Shown: positions 42,247 through 50,860 of the stretch, piece after piece
How positions within the stretch are numbered: the first letter of the stretch is position 1
Layout: every line of letters begins with the position of its first letter
From: Kitasatospora terrestris
GTDB taxonomy: Bacteria > Actinomycetota > Actinomycetes > Streptomycetales > Streptomycetaceae
Assembly (NCBI RefSeq): GCF_039542905.1
Contig: NZ_BAABIS010000001.1
Span: 930,001 to 994,000, forward strand
DNA: 64,000 nucleotides
Direction: 5' to 3'
The notes under the pieces: model-generated
What the model was told of the DNA's origin: nothing
Seen by the model: the letters and a program-made list of their open reading frames with translations, nothing else
Databases searched by the model: none
Made by a program: the position numbers and the translations under genes

Positions 42247-43202
42247 CGGCCCTGCTCCTTGCGCATCGACCGGACCTGCACCGCGTAGGCGACCACCGCG
42301 GTCACGCCGCCGAGGACCACCGCGACCGCGGCCGAGTAGTTGAACTGCTGTCCGTTGAACGCCAGGTTGTAGGCGTACATGTTGGGCGTGTAGCTGGTGG
42401 AGATCACGCCGGGGGCGAGCGTCTGCATGACGTTCGGCTCGTTGAAGAGCTGGAAGGTGCCGATGATCGAGAACACCGTGGCCAGCGCCAACGCCGGCCG
42501 CACGGCCGGGAGCTTGATCGACCAGGCCTTGCGGAACTCGCCGGCGCCGTCCATCTCGGCCGCCTCGTAGAGCTCCTCGGGGACGGTGCGCAGCGCGGCG
42601 TAGAGGATCAGCATGTTGTAGCCGACGTACTCCCAGGTGACCACGTTGCCGATGGAGGCGAGCATCCAGTTCGCGCTCAGCAGGTCGGGCACGTCGATGC
42701 CGAGCAGGTCACCGAGCTGCCCGGCCAGGCCGAAGCGGTCGCCGTAGAGGTAGCCCCACATCAGGGAGGCCACCACGGCGGGGACGGCGTACGGGACGAA
42801 GATGCCGATCCTGAACAGTCCGGCCCGGCGCAGCCGCCCGCTGTCCACGGCGAGGGCGGCGAGCAGGGCCAGGCCGAGCATCACCGGGACCTGGACCAGC
42901 AGGAAGAGCAGCACCCGCCACAGGCCGGCCCGGAAGAGCTCGTCGCCCAGGGCCCGGCGGTAGTTGTCGAGTCCGACGAACACCGTCCCGCCGATCAGCC
43001 GGTCCTGGAAGAAGCTCAGGTAGGCGGCGTAGCCGAGCGGTGCGACCACGCCGATCACGAAGACCGCCAGGAAGGGCGCGAAGAACGCGTAGCCGTACGC
43101 CCCGTGGCCGAGGCGGCTGGTCGGTCTGGCCGGGCCGGCCGGGCGGCGCCGGGCGGGCGGCGGTTTCGGACTGGGCGCGAGGGGGGTGCGCGACGTGCTC
43201 AC
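42243..43202 (-). CDS. Sugar ABC importer permease (MalF type)
   Basis: 319 residues. GTG at 43202 is chosen since it starts directly before the basic N-terminus and has AAGGG upstream. YGYAFFAPFLAVFVIGVVAPLGYAAYLSFFQDRLIGGTVFVGLDNYRRAL is the usual MalF first helix and loop. ELYEAAEMDGAGEFRKAWSIKLPAVRPAL is the EAA loop, and FSIIGTFQLFNEPNVMQTLAPG follows. First gene of the operon malF-type, malG-type, malE-type, GH35. It is preceded by a LacI-type operator overlapping its promoter. Confidence 0.93.
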   Translation of the reverse strand: MSTSRTPLAPSPKPPPARRRPAGPARPTSRLGHGAYGYAFFAPFLAVFVIGVVAPLGYAAYLSFFQDRLIGGTVFVGLDNYRRALGDELFRAGLWRVLLFLLVQVPVMLGLALLAALAVDSGRLRRAGLFRIGIFVPYAVPAVVASLMWGYLYGDRFGLAGQLGDLLGIDVPDLLSANWMLASIGNVVTWEYVGYNMLILYAALRTVPEELYEAAEMDGAGEFRKAWSIKLPAVRPALALATVFSIIGTFQLFNEPNVMQTLAPGVISTSYTPNMYAYNLAFNGQQFNYSAAVAVVLGGVTAVVAYAVQVRSMRKEQGR

Positions 43203-43222
43203 GGGTGAGGCCCTTCGGCGGA

Positions 43223-43236
43223 TGTTTGCGCCAACA
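43223..43236 (-). promoter_or_regulatory. LacI-type operator before the importer/GH35 operon
   Basis: TGTTTGCGCCAACA fits the near-palindrome TGTT-n-GCGC-n-AACA. Read on the minus strand it differs from the GH43 operator at 54898-54911 by one base. It lies 21 bp upstream of the GTG start, over the presumed -10. An overlapping repeat CGCCAAC-ATGGC-GTTGGCG (43229-43247) extends it upstream. Confidence 0.7.
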
Positions 43237-43449
43237 TGGCGTTGGCGTGAAGTGTTGACCTGGCGGAGCGGGGGCGTCAAGCGGTCGTAGCACCGCGATG
43301 CGACTTCGTGACCGGCGTCCACCGCAAGAACGGAGACATCACTGCTGGTCAGACGGGCAACTCGGACCTGCGGACGGATTTTCGACTCCGGCGGCAAAGG
43401 TTACGACCACGTATCGGCGGGGCGACCGGCTTGACTCCGACCTGCGCCA

Positions 43450-43500
43450 TTGCGTCTCATTGTTGCATCACGTTGAGTGATGTTGAGTCTTGTTGGGCTT
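43450..43500 (+). promoter_or_regulatory. Arabinose-importer promoter with 10-bp-spaced TGTTG repeats
   Basis: TTGCGT (43450-43455), 17 bp, TTGAGT (43473-43478) is a good promoter. GTTG occurs at 43462, 43472, 43482 and 43492, exactly one helical turn apart, and CATCAC-GTTGA-GTGATG (43466-43482) is a perfect inverted repeat. GAGTGATGTTGAGT (43475-43488) recurs at the GH43 promoter. A likely repressor site over the -10. Confidence 0.6.
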
Positions 43501-43598
43501 CCGGTTCCGGCCCAGCCCCCGGCCCAGGTGGCCTCTCCCCCTTGTCCCCTCCCTGCCGCGGTGGCACGTCCCGCCGTGCCGGTGTGAAGGAGTCCCCC

Positions 43599-44642
43599 AT
43601 GCCCCGTACCTCCGCCAGCCGCGCTGTCACGGCCGCCGGTCTGCTGCTCGCCCTCGGTGCGACCGCCGCCTGCTCGACCGGGCAGCAGTCCACCGGCGGT
43701 GGCGACCAGGCCGCCCCGGTCACCGGCCGGATCTCGATCACCTACCTGCAGAAGCAGGGCGACCAGGAGTACTTCGTCGGTGAGGCGGCCGGCGCGAAGG
43801 CGAAGGCCGCCGAGCTGGGGGTGGAGCTGAAGGTGGTCAACCTCGGCAACGACGCCAACAAGACGGTCAGCGAGGTGCAGTCCGCGATCGCGCAGAAGTC
43901 CAACGGCCTGATCGTCGTGGTGCCGGACCCGGCGGTCGGCCCGCAGGTCGTGCAGGCCGCCAAGGACGCCAAGGTCGCACTGCTGACCTCCGACGACCAG
44001 ATCTGCGCCAACGGCCCGGACCCGTCCGCCTGCGGCAAGGAGAACCTGGTGCCCCGGATCGGCTTCTCGGGTGAGCAGATGGGCGGCGAGGTCGGCAAGC
44101 GCGCCGCCGAGGAGTTCAGGAAGGCCGGCTGGAACCCGGCCGAGACCCGCACCATCTCGGCCTGGAAGCAGGACGTCACGGTCTGCGGCGACCGGGTGAA
44201 GGCCGCGAAGGGCGCCTTCGGCGCGGCGGCGAGCGGCGTGCCGAACATCGACGTCGCCACCGACAACACCCCGACCGGCGCCCAGGACAGGATCGCCGCC
44301 ACCGTCACCGCCAACCCCGGGGTCAAGCACTGGGTGGTGTGGGGCTGCAACGACGAGAACGTGCAGGGCGGGGTGACCGCGCTGGCCAACGCCGGGTTCA
44401 AGGCCGAGGACGTGATCGGGGTGGGCCTGGGCGCGTACCTGGCCTGCAAGGACTGGAACGGCGGCAAGCCGTCCGGGATGAAGGCCGCGCTGTTCATCAA
44501 CGGCAAGGACGTCGGCGCGCTCGCCGTCCAGACCATGGTCGACCGCCTGAAGAACGGCAAGGACTTCCCCGCCGAGGCCTTCGCCCCCACCCGGATGGTC
44601 GACGCCGCCACCTGGAAGGACGCCGGCGTCAGCTGCAGCTGA
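43599..44642 (+). CDS. Arabinose-type ABC importer, substrate-binding lipoprotein (AraF-like)
   Basis: 347 residues; ATG at 43599 after GAAGGAG. Lipobox TAAC. The periplasmic-binding fold type I runs ISITYLQKQGDQEYFVGEAAGAKAKAAELGVELKVVNLGNDANKTVSEVQSAIAQKSNGLIVVVPDPAVGPQVVQAAKDAKV. VKHWVVWGCNDENVQGGVTALANAGFKAEDVIGVGLG closely follows the E. coli AraF pattern (VKHWLIVGMNDSTVLGGV...GFKAADIIGIGI). I infer L-arabinose or a similar pentose/hexose. It is the first gene of a three-gene importer with genes for an AraG-type ATPase and an AraH-type permease. Confidence 0.85.
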   Translation: MPRTSASRAVTAAGLLLALGATAACSTGQQSTGGGDQAAPVTGRISITYLQKQGDQEYFVGEAAGAKAKAAELGVELKVVNLGNDANKTVSEVQSAIAQKSNGLIVVVPDPAVGPQVVQAAKDAKVALLTSDDQICANGPDPSACGKENLVPRIGFSGEQMGGEVGKRAAEEFRKAGWNPAETRTISAWKQDVTVCGDRVKAAKGAFGAAASGVPNIDVATDNTPTGAQDRIAATVTANPGVKHWVVWGCNDENVQGGVTALANAGFKAEDVIGVGLGAYLACKDWNGGKPSGMKAALFINGKDVGALAVQTMVDRLKNGKDFPAEAFAPTRMVDAATWKDAGVSCS

Positions 44643-44810
44643 GCCCCCCGACCCGGTCGGCCCCACCGCCCCCGCACCCACCGACCGCCGGCCCCGCCGC
44701 CCCAGCCGGGGCCGGCCCAGCCGCCGTCCCGCCCGGACCACCGCCCCCGCGTCCGGGCGGGGCGGCACCACCCGTCCGACCAGACCCTCCGCCGCTCCGA
44801 GGTGATCCCC

Positions 44811-46363
<1,553 letters not shown>

Positions 46364-46367
<4 letters not shown>

Positions 46368-47374
46368 CCACCACTGCCACCCCGGCGACCGCACCGCGCC
46401 CCCGGCCCGCCCTCGCCTCCCGGATCAACGGGCAGAACCTCAGCCTGACCGGCGCCCTCGTCCTGGTGCTGACCGTCTTCGGGGTCCTCAACGAGAACTA
46501 CCTCAGCCTGACCAACCTCCAGGTCATCGCCGAGGCCGCCACCATCACCGGCCTGCTCGCCGTCGTCCAGACCGTCGTCATCATCTGCGGCGGCCTCGAC
46601 ATCTCCGTCGGCTCCCAGGCGGGCGTCGCCTCCGTCGTCTCCGCCATGGCCTTCACCACCGCCGGCTCCAACGCCTTCGCCGGCACGGCCGCCGCCATCG
46701 CCGTGGGCCTGCTGATCGGCCTGCTCAACGGCGCCGTCATCGTCTACGGCCGGGTCAACCCCACCATCGCCACCCTCGCCGGCCTCGCCGCCTACAAGGG
46801 CCTCGCCCAACTCCTCTCCGACGGCCGCGCCCAGGGCTACGTCCTCAACGACCCCGTCTTCGTCTTCCTCGGCCGCGGCAAGATCGCCGGCCTGCCCGTC
46901 ATGGTCTGGATCCTGATCGCGGCAGCCCTCGCCGTCCACGTCCTGCTCAAGCACACCGACCTCGGCCGCAACCTCTACGCCATCGGCGGCAACGACACCG
47001 CCGCCCGCCTCGCCGGCATCAACATCAACAAATACCTCATCGCCGTCTACGCCCTCATCGGCACCGTCGCCGCCGTCGCCGGCATCCTCCTCACCGCCCG
47101 CACCGGCTCCGGCCAACCCACCTCCGGCAGCGAAGGACTCGAACTCAAAGCCATCACCGCCGCCGCCCTCGGCGGCTGCGCCCTCAAGGGCGGCAAGGGC
47201 GGCATCGGCGGCACCCTGCTCGCCGTCGCCCTCCTCGGCGCCCTCGAGAACGGCCTCACCGTCCAAGGCATCAACTCCTTCTGGCAGAACGTCGCCCAAG
47301 GCACCCTGCTGGTCCTCGCCGTCGTCGTCCAGCAACGCCGCACCGGCGAACGCGCCATCGGTCTCCCCGCCTGA
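46364..47374 (+). CDS. Arabinose-type ABC importer permease (AraH-like)
   Basis: 336 residues, about ten membrane helices. NGQNLSLTGALVLVLTVFGVLNENYLSLTNLQVIAEAATITGLLAVVQTVVIICGGLDISVGSQAGVASVVSAMAF includes the CUT2 permease signature GGLDISVGS. NPTIATLAGLAAYKGLAQLLSDG and LYAIGGNDTAARLAGININKYLIAVYALIGTVAAVAGILLTARTGSGQP follow. It forms the channel for the AraF/AraG-type proteins and its gene is translationally coupled to that of the ATPase. The lacI-family gene follows 148 bp downstream. Confidence 0.93.
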
Positions 47375-47491
47375 CCCGGCCCCCGTGACCGGCGGAGGGC
47401 CGTGAGGGTCGGCCCCGCCCGCCGCTGCCGCCGTCCTTCCCGTCCCCACACGGGAAGGGCGGCGGCGTCCGGCTGCTTCCGGCCAGTACCA

Positions 47492-47505
47492 TGTTCACGC
47501 AGACA
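47492..47505 (+). promoter_or_regulatory. LacI-type operator before the lacI-family gene
   Basis: TGTTCACGCAGACA matches the GH43 operator TGTTCGCGCAAACA at 12 of 14 positions. TACCAT (47487-47492) next to it could be the -10. It lies 17 bp upstream of the regulator's ATG, consistent with autoregulation. Confidence 0.6.
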
Positions 47506-47522
47506 TCACGGGAAGGACCGGC

Positions 47523-48569
47523 ATGGAGAAGACGGAAGGGCCCGCCGCCGCCAGGGGCCGGAACCGGCCGCCCTCGCAGGCGGACGTCGCCGCGCTCGCC
47601 GGGGTGTCCTCGCAGACCGTCTCCCGCGTCGCCAACAACCGCAGCAACGTCGAACCCGAGACCCGCGACCGGGTGCTCTCCGCCATGCGGATCCTCGGCT
47701 ACCAGCGCAACAGCGCGGCCCGTGCGCTCACCCTGGGCCGGTTCCAGGTGCTCGGCGTGGTCACCTTCGACGTCACCGCGCAGGGCAACGCCCGCACCCT
47801 CGCCGCGATCTCCCGCGCCGCGCAGCGCGCCGGCTACTCGCTGAACGTCGTCTGCGTGGAGGACCAGACCGAGGAGGCCGTGCAGCAGGCCGTCCGGCAG
47901 CTCACCGAGCAGGCCGTGGACGGGCTGGTGGTCATCGAGGCGCAGATCCTCGACCGGCCCGGCTTCAACGTCTCCTCCGGCGTCCCGGTGGTCGTCGCCG
48001 ACGGCGACCCGGAGCGCCGGTTCCCCTCCGTCGACACCGACCAGGCCGCGGGCGCGGCCGCCGCCACCCGCCACCTGCTCGACCTCGGCCACCGCACCGT
48101 CTGGCACCTGGGCGGTCCGCAGGACTCCTACGCGGCCCGCCGCCGCGCCGCCGCCTGGCACGCCGCGCTCAAGGCCGCGGGCGCGCCCGTGCCACCCCTG
48201 CGCTTCGGCGACTGGACGGCGGCCTCGGGCTACGGGATCGGCCGCGAGCTGGCCGCCCGGCCGGACGTGACCGCGGTGTTCGCCGCCAACGACCACCTGG
48301 CGCTGGGCCTGGTCCGGGCGCTGCACGAGGCGGGGCGGCGGGTGCCGGAGGACGTCAGCGTGGTGGGCTTCGACGACCTGCCGGAGTCCGCGTACTACCT
48401 GCCCCCGCTGACCACCGTCCGGCAGGACTTCGAGGAGGTGGGCCGCGAGTGCGTCGCCCAACTCCTCCGCCAGATCGAGTCCCCCGGCGAGTCCCCGACC
48501 GCCTCCGTCGCCGTCACCCCGGAACTGGTCCTCCGCGCCTCCACCGCCCCGGCCCCGACAGCACGCTGA
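47523..48569 (+). CDS. LacI family transcriptional regulator of the arabinogalactan locus (inferred)
   Basis: 348 residues; ATG at 47523 after GGGAAGGACC. The HTH and hinge are SQADVAALAGVSSQTVSRVANNRSNVEPETRDRVLSAMRILGYQRNSAARALTLGR. The effector domain follows, with VLGVVTFDVTAQGNARTLAAISRAAQRAGYSLNVVCVEDQTEEAVQQAVRQL and VTAVFAANDHLALGLVRALHEAGRRVPEDVSVVGFDDLPESAYYLPPLTTVRQDF. It should bind a sugar and release from palindromic DNA. The TGTTnGCGCnAACA sites before its own gene, the GH35/importer operon and the GH43 gene make it the best candidate for their repressor. This is inference. Confidence 0.92.
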   Translation: MEKTEGPAAARGRNRPPSQADVAALAGVSSQTVSRVANNRSNVEPETRDRVLSAMRILGYQRNSAARALTLGRFQVLGVVTFDVTAQGNARTLAAISRAAQRAGYSLNVVCVEDQTEEAVQQAVRQLTEQAVDGLVVIEAQILDRPGFNVSSGVPVVVADGDPERRFPSVDTDQAAGAAAATRHLLDLGHRTVWHLGGPQDSYAARRRAAAWHAALKAAGAPVPPLRFGDWTAASGYGIGRELAARPDVTAVFAANDHLALGLVRALHEAGRRVPEDVSVVGFDDLPESAYYLPPLTTVRQDFEEVGRECVAQLLRQIESPGESPTASVAVTPELVLRASTAPAPTAR

Positions 48570-48697
48570 TCCGAACGGCCGCGGCGCCGGACGTCCGGGC
48601 CGTCACGGCTGCTGACGTTCCCGTCCGTCGAACCGGTCCGGCCGGCGTGGGCGCGTCGGTCCGGGGCGGTCGCGGCGCCGGGCGCATAGTGGGAGGC

Positions 48698-49735
48698 GTG
48701 CACGGTCCCGCGCCAATGGTGAGGCGGCGGGCGTTCCTGGTCGGCGGGCTCGGCCTGGCGCTCGGCGCCGCCTGCGGATGCTCCGGCGGCGGCTCTCCCG
48801 CCGCGAGCTCGCCCCCGGCCTCGCCCGCCCCCTCGTCGTCCCCGGCCTCCTCGGCCGCGTCGACCGCGAGCGCGTCCGCTCCGGCCTCGCAGGCCTCCGC
48901 CTCACTGCCGCAGGCCGTCGCGTGGCGTCCCGGGCCCGGCGAGGTCGAGCCGGAGGTGAAGCTGCGGGCGGTCGAGGTGGTGGAGGCGCTCGGTACGTGG
49001 GGGCCGGGTGGCCAGGGGTTGGAGGCGGCCCGGGGGCGGGTGGCCGCGCTCGGGTTGCCGCCGGGGCTCGCCGACCAGGCCGGGCCGCTGCTGCCCGCCG
49101 CGGCGGAGGCGGTGGTGGGGGTGGTCTACGCGCAGTACGGCGGCATCCTGTCGGATTCGGCGAGTGTGCTGGTGGTCTGTCGGCAGTGGTCGGCCACCGG
49201 CTCCACCGTGACGGCCGGCGGGACGACGGTGGATGTCCGGCTGAGCGCCGCGAGCCCGCGCTGGGACGTGACCGCTCTGCATCCTGCCGAACCGGGGCCG
49301 GCCGCGGCGCAGCTCCCGGACCCGGCCACCCGGGTCCTCGCCCAGCCCCGGATCGTGCTGCCCCCGGCGGCCGTCGCGGACGTGCGCAGCGGCGCGGTGC
49401 ACGACAGCGTGCTGCAGGCGATGCTGGCGCTCGCCGGTCCGTACGCCTTCCAGGTGAGCGTGGTCCGCTCGGGGCATCCGCTGGACGTGTTCGGGACCGA
49501 CCGGCCCAGCGACCATCCGGTGGGCCGGGCCTTCGACACCTGGCAGATCGACGGCCGGGCGGTGGTGGATCCGGCGACGCCGGTCGACCTGGTCGACGGT
49601 TTCATGCGGGCCGCCGCCGCGGCGGGCTCGTACAACGTGGGCGGGCCCCGACAGCTGTCCGGCGGCGCGGCGGCCAATCAGTTCTTCACGGACCGGACCC
49701 ACCGCGACCACGTGCACGCGGGTTTCCGCACCTGA
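48698..49735 (+). CDS. Probable lipoprotein with M15-peptidase-like C-terminal motifs
   Basis: 345 residues from GTG at 48698 (339 from ATG at 48716). MVRRRAFLVGGLGLALGAACGCSGGG looks like a twin-Arg lipoprotein signal with an atypical lipobox (GAAC). A Ser/Ala/Pro linker follows. The C-terminal 110 residues show SDHPVGRAFDTWQIDGRAVVD (S-x-H-x-x-G-x-A-x-D) and RTHRDHVHAGF (H-x-H), which match the zinc-binding motifs of M15/VanY-type peptidases. The middle domain (about 80-240) is unrecognised. It may act on peptidoglycan outside the membrane. Neighbours suggest no link to sugar use. Confidence 0.7.
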   Translation: MHGPAPMVRRRAFLVGGLGLALGAACGCSGGGSPAASSPPASPAPSSSPASSAASTASASAPASQASASLPQAVAWRPGPGEVEPEVKLRAVEVVEALGTWGPGGQGLEAARGRVAALGLPPGLADQAGPLLPAAAEAVVGVVYAQYGGILSDSASVLVVCRQWSATGSTVTAGGTTVDVRLSAASPRWDVTALHPAEPGPAAAQLPDPATRVLAQPRIVLPPAAVADVRSGAVHDSVLQAMLALAGPYAFQVSVVRSGHPLDVFGTDRPSDHPVGRAFDTWQIDGRAVVDPATPVDLVDGFMRAAAAAGSYNVGGPRQLSGGAAANQFFTDRTHRDHVHAGFRT

Positions 49736-49747
49736 GGGCGCGGGCGG

Positions 49748-50473
49748 TCAGCGGTTCATCCTGAGGTTCCAGACGGTGAGGACGGTGTCGAGCTCACCGT
49801 AGGAACCGGCGTTGTAGTGCACACCGGTGATCTTCAGGACTCCGATGGGTGAGCCGCCCTCGACCACGCACACCTGGTCGTTCACGGCGACCTCGACCTC
49901 CTGGCGCTTCTGGGTGAGCAGCTGGACCCGGCAGCCCTCTGCGGTCGGTTCCCCGGGCCCGGACCAGGGAGCGACCGTGCCCTTCACCACCATGCCGTTG
50001 CTGCCACTGCGCTGGGCGTCCGGCCGCAGGAAGATGAAGCTGCCGCTGGCGCCGGCGGCGGGCGGGTTCGAGGTCAGGTCGACGCCCTCCATGCCCAGCC
50101 GGAAGGGCCCCGTCCACACGACCTTCGCGGCGGTGCCGGTGGCCGGCGCGGAGGCAGCCGCCCCTTGGGCCGAGGGGACCGGGGCGGGAGCTCCCCCCGT
50201 ACCGGCCTGCGCGGCGACGGTGACGGTCACCTGGGGTGCGGGGGCGGGGTTCGGTGAGTCGCCCCCGCCCATCAAGGCGGCCGCGGCGCTCGCCACACCG
50301 GCCACGGCGCTGACCACGGCGGCGAAGGCGCCCCACGCCTTGGCCTTCGAGCGCCCCTCCGGCGGGTGGCCGTGCGGTCCGTACGGGGGTGGTCCGTACG
50401 AGGACGGGCCGAATCCCGGCTGCGCCGGCTGGGGCGGCTGCTGGGATGACGGGTCGTAGGACGGATGCTGCAT
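49748..50473 (-). CDS. Pro-rich single-pass membrane protein
   Basis: 241 residues; ATG at 50473 after GGGGGAT. The N-terminal 40 residues are Pro/Gly/Tyr-rich and cytosolic (QPPQPAQPGFGPSSYGPPPYGPHGHPPEG). KAWGAFAAVVSAVAGVASAAAALMGGG is a membrane helix. After an Ala/Pro linker comes an outside beta domain: VVWTGPFRLGMEGVDLTSNPPAAGASGSFIFLRPDAQ and EVEVAVNDQVCVVEGGSPIGVLKITGVHYNAG, with two Cys. No family recognised; it resembles many streptomycete proteins with GYF-like tails. Convergent with the M15-like lipoprotein gene. Confidence 0.75.
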   Translation of the reverse strand: MQHPSYDPSSQQPPQPAQPGFGPSSYGPPPYGPHGHPPEGRSKAKAWGAFAAVVSAVAGVASAAAALMGGGDSPNPAPAPQVTVTVAAQAGTGGAPAPVPSAQGAAASAPATGTAAKVVWTGPFRLGMEGVDLTSNPPAAGASGSFIFLRPDAQRSGSNGMVVKGTVAPWSGPGEPTAEGCRVQLLTQKRQEVEVAVNDQVCVVEGGSPIGVLKITGVHYNAGSYGELDTVLTVWNLRMNR

Positions 50474-50860
50474 CAGATCCCCCGCTGGGTACAGGAATCG
50501 CCGGGTCGGTGACCCGGAGACGGCGCTGGCACGCTGCGTAAATTACTACAGGGGGACCCGCCCGTCGGCGGCACGGTAAAGCCTTGGCCACTTGTCGGTC
50601 CGTGGTCTGCTTTCCCGTGCTCGGCTGCGTCCGGGACGAGAGGATCGTCACCGAGGGCTCCGGCCGCCGCTTCGAACCGGCCGACGGCGAGCTCGACATG
50701 CACCGGTTCGTGGCCGCCGCGGGGTCCGGCCGGAAGGCGGCGGCCACGGGTGCCCGGGACGAGGCGTAGGGGGCTACTCACCGGGGCGGTTGCCCTGCGA
50801 CGCGGCACCCCGGTCGAGGACGTGGCCTCGGCGACGATCCGCGAGGAGTGGAGCGCGCTG
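50474..50860. other. 387-bp region without a convincing gene
   Basis: Holds the upstream region of the Pro-rich membrane protein gene, including TAAATT/TAGTAAT-like A+T-rich sequence near 50538-50548. A short plus-strand frame at 50584-50769 has no clear family or ribosome site. The 3' end of the GH30 gene lies at 50861. Confidence 0.4.

Noticed and set aside
43461-43500. 10-bp TGTTG array considered as a CRISPR or replication iteron array
   Set aside because: Units are too short and degenerate for CRISPR, and there is no replication gene; its place over a promoter favours a regulatory role.
50584-50769. 61-residue plus-strand frame with RIVTEGSGRRFEPADGELDMHRFVAA
   Set aside because: No clear ribosome site or family; could be a chance frame between two real genes.
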